Assembly (NCBI GenBank): GCA_913055655.1
Contig: CAJXKA010000001.1
Span: 1,674,842-1,738,841 of the forward strand
DNA from: an uncultured Oceanospirillales bacterium
GTDB taxonomy: Bacteria > Pseudomonadota > Gammaproteobacteria > Xanthomonadales > SZUA-36
Reading direction: 5' to 3'
DNA length: 64,000 nt
Made by a program: the position numbers and the translations under genes. This document shows positions 60,578-64,000 of the stretch, one piece after another; positions within the stretch are counted from its first letter, which is position 1; each line of letters starts with the position of its first letter. Under the pieces are notes generated by a model. That model had not been told where the DNA came from. It worked only from the letters and a program-made list of their open reading frames with translations, and ran no database searches.

Positions 60578-63265
60578 TCAATTCAGATCGGCCGAATGTG
60601 CCGTGGACACAAGCGTAATCGCGCCCAGGTAAACGCCGAGCAATCGCTCATCCGCGTTCATCCCGAGCTGCGCTGGACTCGTGGCATCCGGAAAGCGGAA
60701 ATCCAGTTCCAGGTGCAGGTCTTCCCGCCACGCCGCGTCCAGCGCGATGCTGAGTGCTTCCTCCTGCTCCAGCACCCATTCGCCTGCCGGCGTTCCGTCA
60801 ACGTCCAGCTGAACACGCTGCGTGGCCAGGGCGCCGTGGCCCAGGAATGGCCTGAGCAGAAGTTCGAGTTGCAACGGGCCCTTCATGTTTCGGGTTTCCG
60901 GGTGGAGTCGCAGCGCCAGGGTCGCCCGGGAGCGTATCGAAACCACGTCTTTCGCCCCGGAACTCCAGCCCCGCGCGCGCCAGTCGCAGCCTGCGGGATG
61001 CTCGTTATTCAAGGGAATACTCTCGCCCAGGCGCAGCCCACCCGGCTGGCCGATTTCAAACGCCATCAGGCGAACGCCGAGCTGGCGAAAATCGTTGCTG
61101 ATCCCAAACTCGGCGGGCGCCGCGGCATCCGGCAGGTCCAGGGTGAGGTCGAGAAGTCCGCCGCTGACCGGCCCCGTGACGCCCGTTGGTAAGGTCGCGG
61201 TGTAGCAGCCGCGCGTGTCCACGTCCCAGTGAGCCAGGGCATTCCCCGCCAGCTTGAGGACCAGCGACTGGCGCTCGAGCCGACCTTTCGCCAGGAACGG
61301 ATGGAGCCAGAGGCGGAGCTCTGCAGGTTCACTCCTGGACGCCCCGGTGGCTGCCGCAACCGGCACCCGCAGCCTGGCCTGTCGCGCATTGGTCCAGGCG
61401 CCGCCAGAGCGATTGCCGGCCCAGCCGCTCACCAGCCAGGCATCCGTGTCGAGATTGTCGAATCCCACGCGTTCACCCGGGTGATAAACCGAGCTCCCGG
61501 CAGACGTACCGGGGGGATTCAGCACTTCTCCCGTGGCGATCCAGCGGCCCGCGTCCCAGGCATGACCGCGAAGCTCGTAGGCCGTCATCGGGGGCAGGTA
61601 GTCGCCACTCCAGCCCTGGTGGCGATAGAAATAATACGGCCTGGGGGCTGCGCTGGCGGCCTGGTCATCACCACCGCGTGCCTCCAGGGGCAATTCACCC
61701 TCCACTGCGCCCTGGAGAATTTCGGCGACATCTCCAATGGACACCGGCCGGTCGGACACCGACATCGGGCCCACGGCGCCACTGGGCTTGACCAGCACCA
61801 GCGGCAGGGCCGAGGCATGATGCTGTACGGGAATGTTGTCCAATCCAGGATCACGACTTTCCGCGGGTACCACGCCGGCCGTCCGCACACCGGCATCGTA
61901 ATCGCCACCACCATGGTCGGCGACGACCACCAAAGTGCTGTTTTCATAGACGCCGAGCGCCTTGAGACGCTCGACGAGTCGAACAACGATGGATACCGCG
62001 GTCGCTGACTGTCCGACGTACCCGGCCCGACCCGGGGGCCAGCGCGCTACGTCCAGGTCCTCGCGCAGCACGAAAGGCTCATGGGGAATCATGAGGTGAT
62101 AGAACTTGAACGCCGGCTGCTTCCAGTGAACCCGGGCAAGCCGCTCTATCCCAAGCGCGAAACGGGCATCCGCGTTGCGATGGACGACGCCGGCTGCAGC
62201 ATCCGCGCCGGTCACCGACCGGGCCATGCCCTGCCACCAGGGCGACAGCCGCCATTCCATGTCATTGAGCCAGAAGCGCTTCAGGAAATGGGGCGAGACC
62301 CGGAACAGGGACAGGTCGGCGAGACGCCCCGCTTCCCCGGCAACCTGGACCGAATCACCATTGGGCTCGACATTGCTGGCCACCCTTTCGGAGTGATGGA
62401 CCACCCGGGGAACCCGGGGCAGGAGATCGACCCGCCAGCCATCCGCCACCATGGGAACCGTCAACGAATGCGCCTCGAAAGACTCCGCTACGAAATCACC
62501 GATGGGCTGCGTATTGTCGTACCACTGCCCGGTGAGCATCAACGGAATGGACGGGTAAGTCTTTGAAAACCCTGCGGCCGCATTGCGATAAAAGGTAAAA
62601 CCGTCCAGGGCGTCTATGAATTCGGGCCGCTGTTCAATGACTTCCTGGAACACGTCAGACTGGAACGCATCCAGGACCAGCAGGATCACGTTCCGGTCGC
62701 TGGAAAAATCGAACTGGTGGTCCTCGTCCAGGGTGTAGCGATGAAATGCCGGGGGTGGGGCAAGCCGAACAAGGGCACTGACCATGGTGGCGAGATGAAT
62801 CACCACCAGCGCGCCCGCCAGCAGGCCAAGATGCGGTCGCAGTCGGTTTGCAAACACCCATGCGGCGCCCAGGATCACGATCCAGGCCGTGCTGTCCAGC
62901 GCACCTTTGCGCCACTGGGCCCACCAGTCAATGGGCCGGCCGTCCATGACCCCGTAGTCCCAGACCAGCAGGTGGCCCTGGGCCCAGGACAAAGCGGCCA
63001 GCGCCAACAGCAGCGCCGCAACACGGACCTGCATTTTCCTGGAAACGGACAGCAGCGCCCAACACAGCAGGCCGGTCAGCAACGCACCTGCCGATAGCCA
63101 GGGCAAGGCACGTACCAGGCCGATGGAGAAGTTCAGGGTATTCGCGCCGTAAATGACCAGCGGAGTGGCCAGCCAGGGGCCAATGCACACGGCCACGCAA
63201 AGCAGCGCCCGTTCAGCCCGGGTCAGCGGCGCCGGTGAGGCGGCGCCTTCCATTGCCGTGCTCAT
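60578..63265 (-). CDS. sulfatase-fold membrane enzyme (alkaline phosphatase superfamily)
   Basis: An 895-aa protein: four to five N-terminal membrane helices (about 20-170), then an alkaline-phosphatase-superfamily domain beginning NVILLVLDAFQSDVF (about 195-209). The candidate nucleophile region is KTYPSIPLMLTG, with further metal residues in VVVADHGGGDY. Two beta-rich jelly-roll-like modules follow, each with a C-terminal LRLHPE/LRLWLHPF strand. It may transfer phosphoethanolamine or phosphoglycerol to an envelope glycan, or act as a phosphodiesterase. It is divergent from the YLDPGTGS gene across 90 bases, and a methyltransferase follows. Confidence 0.78.
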   Translation of the reverse strand: MSTAMEGAASPAPLTRAERALLCVAVCIGPWLATPLVIYGANTLNFSIGLVRALPWLSAGALLTGLLCWALLSVSRKMQVRVAALLLALAALSWAQGHLLVWDYGVMDGRPIDWWAQWRKGALDSTAWIVILGAAWVFANRLRPHLGLLAGALVVIHLATMVSALVRLAPPPAFHRYTLDEDHQFDFSSDRNVILLVLDAFQSDVFQEVIEQRPEFIDALDGFTFYRNAAAGFSKTYPSIPLMLTGQWYDNTQPIGDFVAESFEAHSLTVPMVADGWRVDLLPRVPRVVHHSERVASNVEPNGDSVQVAGEAGRLADLSLFRVSPHFLKRFWLNDMEWRLSPWWQGMARSVTGADAAAGVVHRNADARFALGIERLARVHWKQPAFKFYHLMIPHEPFVLREDLDVARWPPGRAGYVGQSATAVSIVVRLVERLKALGVYENSTLVVVADHGGGDYDAGVRTAGVVPAESRDPGLDNIPVQHHASALPLVLVKPSGAVGPMSVSDRPVSIGDVAEILQGAVEGELPLEARGGDDQAASAAPRPYYFYRHQGWSGDYLPPMTAYELRGHAWDAGRWIATGEVLNPPGTSAGSSVYHPGERVGFDNLDTDAWLVSGWAGNRSGGAWTNARQARLRVPVAAATGASRSEPAELRLWLHPFLAKGRLERQSLVLKLAGNALAHWDVDTRGCYTATLPTGVTGPVSGGLLDLTLDLPDAAAPAEFGISNDFRQLGVRLMAFEIGQPGGLRLGESIPLNNEHPAGCDWRARGWSSGAKDVVSIRSRATLALRLHPETRNMKGPLQLELLLRPFLGHGALATQRVQLDVDGTPAGEWVLEQEEALSIALDAAWREDLHLELDFRFPDATSPAQLGMNADERLLGVYLGAITLVSTAHSADLN

Positions 63266-63355
63266 AAGCGCACTACCGCACCTCGTTTGACCGCCTGACA
63301 AATGTTACATTAGTGTGACACCCCGCTGATTGCGAATGCCACCCTGCCGAATAAA

Positions 63356-63562
63356 ATGAAAAAGTTCCTCGTCACGATGTGCGCCCTCTTGGTTTGCCCC
63401 CCGGCCCTGGCCTACCTTGACCCGGGTACCGGCAGCATGCTCCTGCAGGTCTTGCTGGGCGGCGTGGCCGCCATCGGTGTGGCGCTGAAACTCTACTGGC
63501 ACCGATTCACCAGCTTTTTCCAGCGGGGCAAGTCGGCCACCGGCAATGATCCTGGAGAGTAG
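63356..63562 (+). CDS. small exported YLDPGTGS-type membrane protein
   Basis: A 68-aa protein: signal peptide (MKKFLVTMCALLVCPPALA), the invariant YLDPGTGSMLLQ motif and one hydrophobic helix with a basic C-terminus. Homologues with the same motif usually sit beside sulfatase-fold membrane enzymes and methyltransferases, as here, but their biochemistry is not known. It may be a small partner of the neighbouring membrane enzyme. Confidence 0.75.
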   Translation: MKKFLVTMCALLVCPPALAYLDPGTGSMLLQVLLGGVAAIGVALKLYWHRFTSFFQRGKSATGNDPGE

Positions 63563-63573
63563 CGCCGGAATCC

Positions 63574-64000
63574 GTGTCAACCTCGCCTGAATACCGCCCC
63601 GAAGGCGGCTCTTTCCGCGATCGCAACAGCCGGGTCTATGTCGTAGACGGGCGAATCGTGCGCGGCCTCTCCCGGAAGGCCCTTGAGGCTTTCGATGCGC
63701 TCACGGCCACCGCGTTCTATCAACGCGCGGTATCCGATGGCCACGTTGTTCCCACCTGGAAAATGGCGCCCGAAGACGTGCCTTTGAATGAACACGCGCG
63801 AGGGCAATGGGAAGGGTTCCTGGAGCATGAGCGAATCCAGCCGGTGACCTATGCCTACGAGTGGACTTTCTCCATGCTCAAGGCGGCGGCTGGTCTGACC
63901 CTGGACCTGCTGGAGAGCGCGCTGGAGGAGGACTTTACGCTGAAAGATGCGACGCCCTACAACATCCAGTTCCGGCACGGACAGCCCGTATTGATCGATA
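63574..64000 (+). CDS. class I SAM-dependent methyltransferase-family protein, N-terminal part
   Basis: The frame is open from 63574 to the end of the window. The 142 visible residues contain GSFRDRNSRVYVVDGRIVRG, a VTYAYEWTFSMLKAAAGLTL segment and LKDATPYNIQFRHGQPVLID. These match the N-terminal module of a family of SAM-dependent methyltransferases that precedes the Rossmann domain. The start is GTG, with GGAA four bases upstream, 12 bases after the YLDPGTGS gene, so the two are likely cotranscribed. Confidence 0.72.
   Translation, partial: MSTSPEYRPEGGSFRDRNSRVYVVDGRIVRGLSRKALEAFDALTATAFYQRAVSDGHVVPTWKMAPEDVPLNEHARGQWEGFLEHERIQPVTYAYEWTFSMLKAAAGLTLDLLESALEEDFTLKDATPYNIQFRHGQPVLID

Noticed and set aside
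63577..63978. 133-aa open frame on the minus strand at the window edge
   Set aside because: The plus strand encodes a methyltransferase N-terminal domain over the same bases.

Overview
The window is about 64 kb of GC-rich, densely packed chromosomal DNA. It looks like a free-living, probably aerobic and marine or halophilic gammaproteobacterium of the Wenzhouxiangella/Xanthomonadales or Woeseia type. This rests on the gene content (TonB receptor, TRAP transporter, IPTL-CTERM-like proteins, CsbD, KatG, GuaD, a GH20 hexosaminidase), Shine-Dalgarno sites, consensus sigma-54 promoters and frequent ATGA/TGATG gene overlaps. No rRNA, tRNA, CRISPR array, insertion sequence or prophage was recognised. 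The lineage is an inference.

Layout. 1-5.4 kb: the end of a vanadium haloperoxidase-like gene, a VapBC-type toxin-antitoxin pair with a palindromic operator, a secreted GH20 hexosaminidase, and katG (-). 5.4-13.4 kb: a GFA-family protein, two proteins with IPTL-CTERM-like tails, a collagen-like protein carrying an exact 281-bp duplication, a small zinc-ribbon protein, and a minus-strand run of CIA30-domain protein, acyltransferase and an HTH-TM-TolB propeller protein. 13.4-25 kb: an ECF sigma factor with a long membrane/pentad-repeat tail; a divergent lipid module (acyl-CoA ligase / TetR, TonB receptor, DUF2236 oxygenase); and a minus-strand redox operon (PepSY, cytochrome b561, DUF1080, dehydrogenase with cytochrome c). 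25-32 kb: a membrane-lipid and envelope-stress cluster with YqaE/Pmp3 (a 52-aa gene), lipid kinase, DUF2383-like, PAP2 phosphatase, DUF1206, cardiolipin synthase, BON-domain protein and AI-2E permease. 32-43 kb: guanine deaminase, a beta-barrel protein, a PL14-like protein, MgtC, an MBL-fold enzyme, an orphan Hcp next to a TRAP transporter, CsbD, an ArgD-like aminotransferase and an SGNH hydrolase. 43-49 kb: a 1454-aa multi-membrane sensor-like protein followed by a serine lipase. 49-57 kb: a minus-strand operon of an alpha-dioxygenase-like heme peroxidase lipoprotein, a catalase-like lipoprotein, two RoxA-like c-type cytochromes and a membrane-anchored protein. 57-64 kb: a DUF885 peptidase lipoprotein, an RpiB-family isomerase, a sulfatase-fold membrane protein, a small YLDPGTGS protein and the start of a methyltransferase.

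Two things stand out. First, near-perfect sigma-54 promoters precede three small stress-type genes (yqaE, the BON-domain gene and csbD) up to 14 kb apart, which suggests a sigma-54 envelope-stress regulon. Second, the 49-57 kb operon pairs an alpha-dioxygenase-like peroxidase with a catalase-like protein and c-type cytochromes. It converges on a lipase and its large membrane partner, so an extracytoplasmic lipid-oxidation (oxylipin-like) system is a testable idea.
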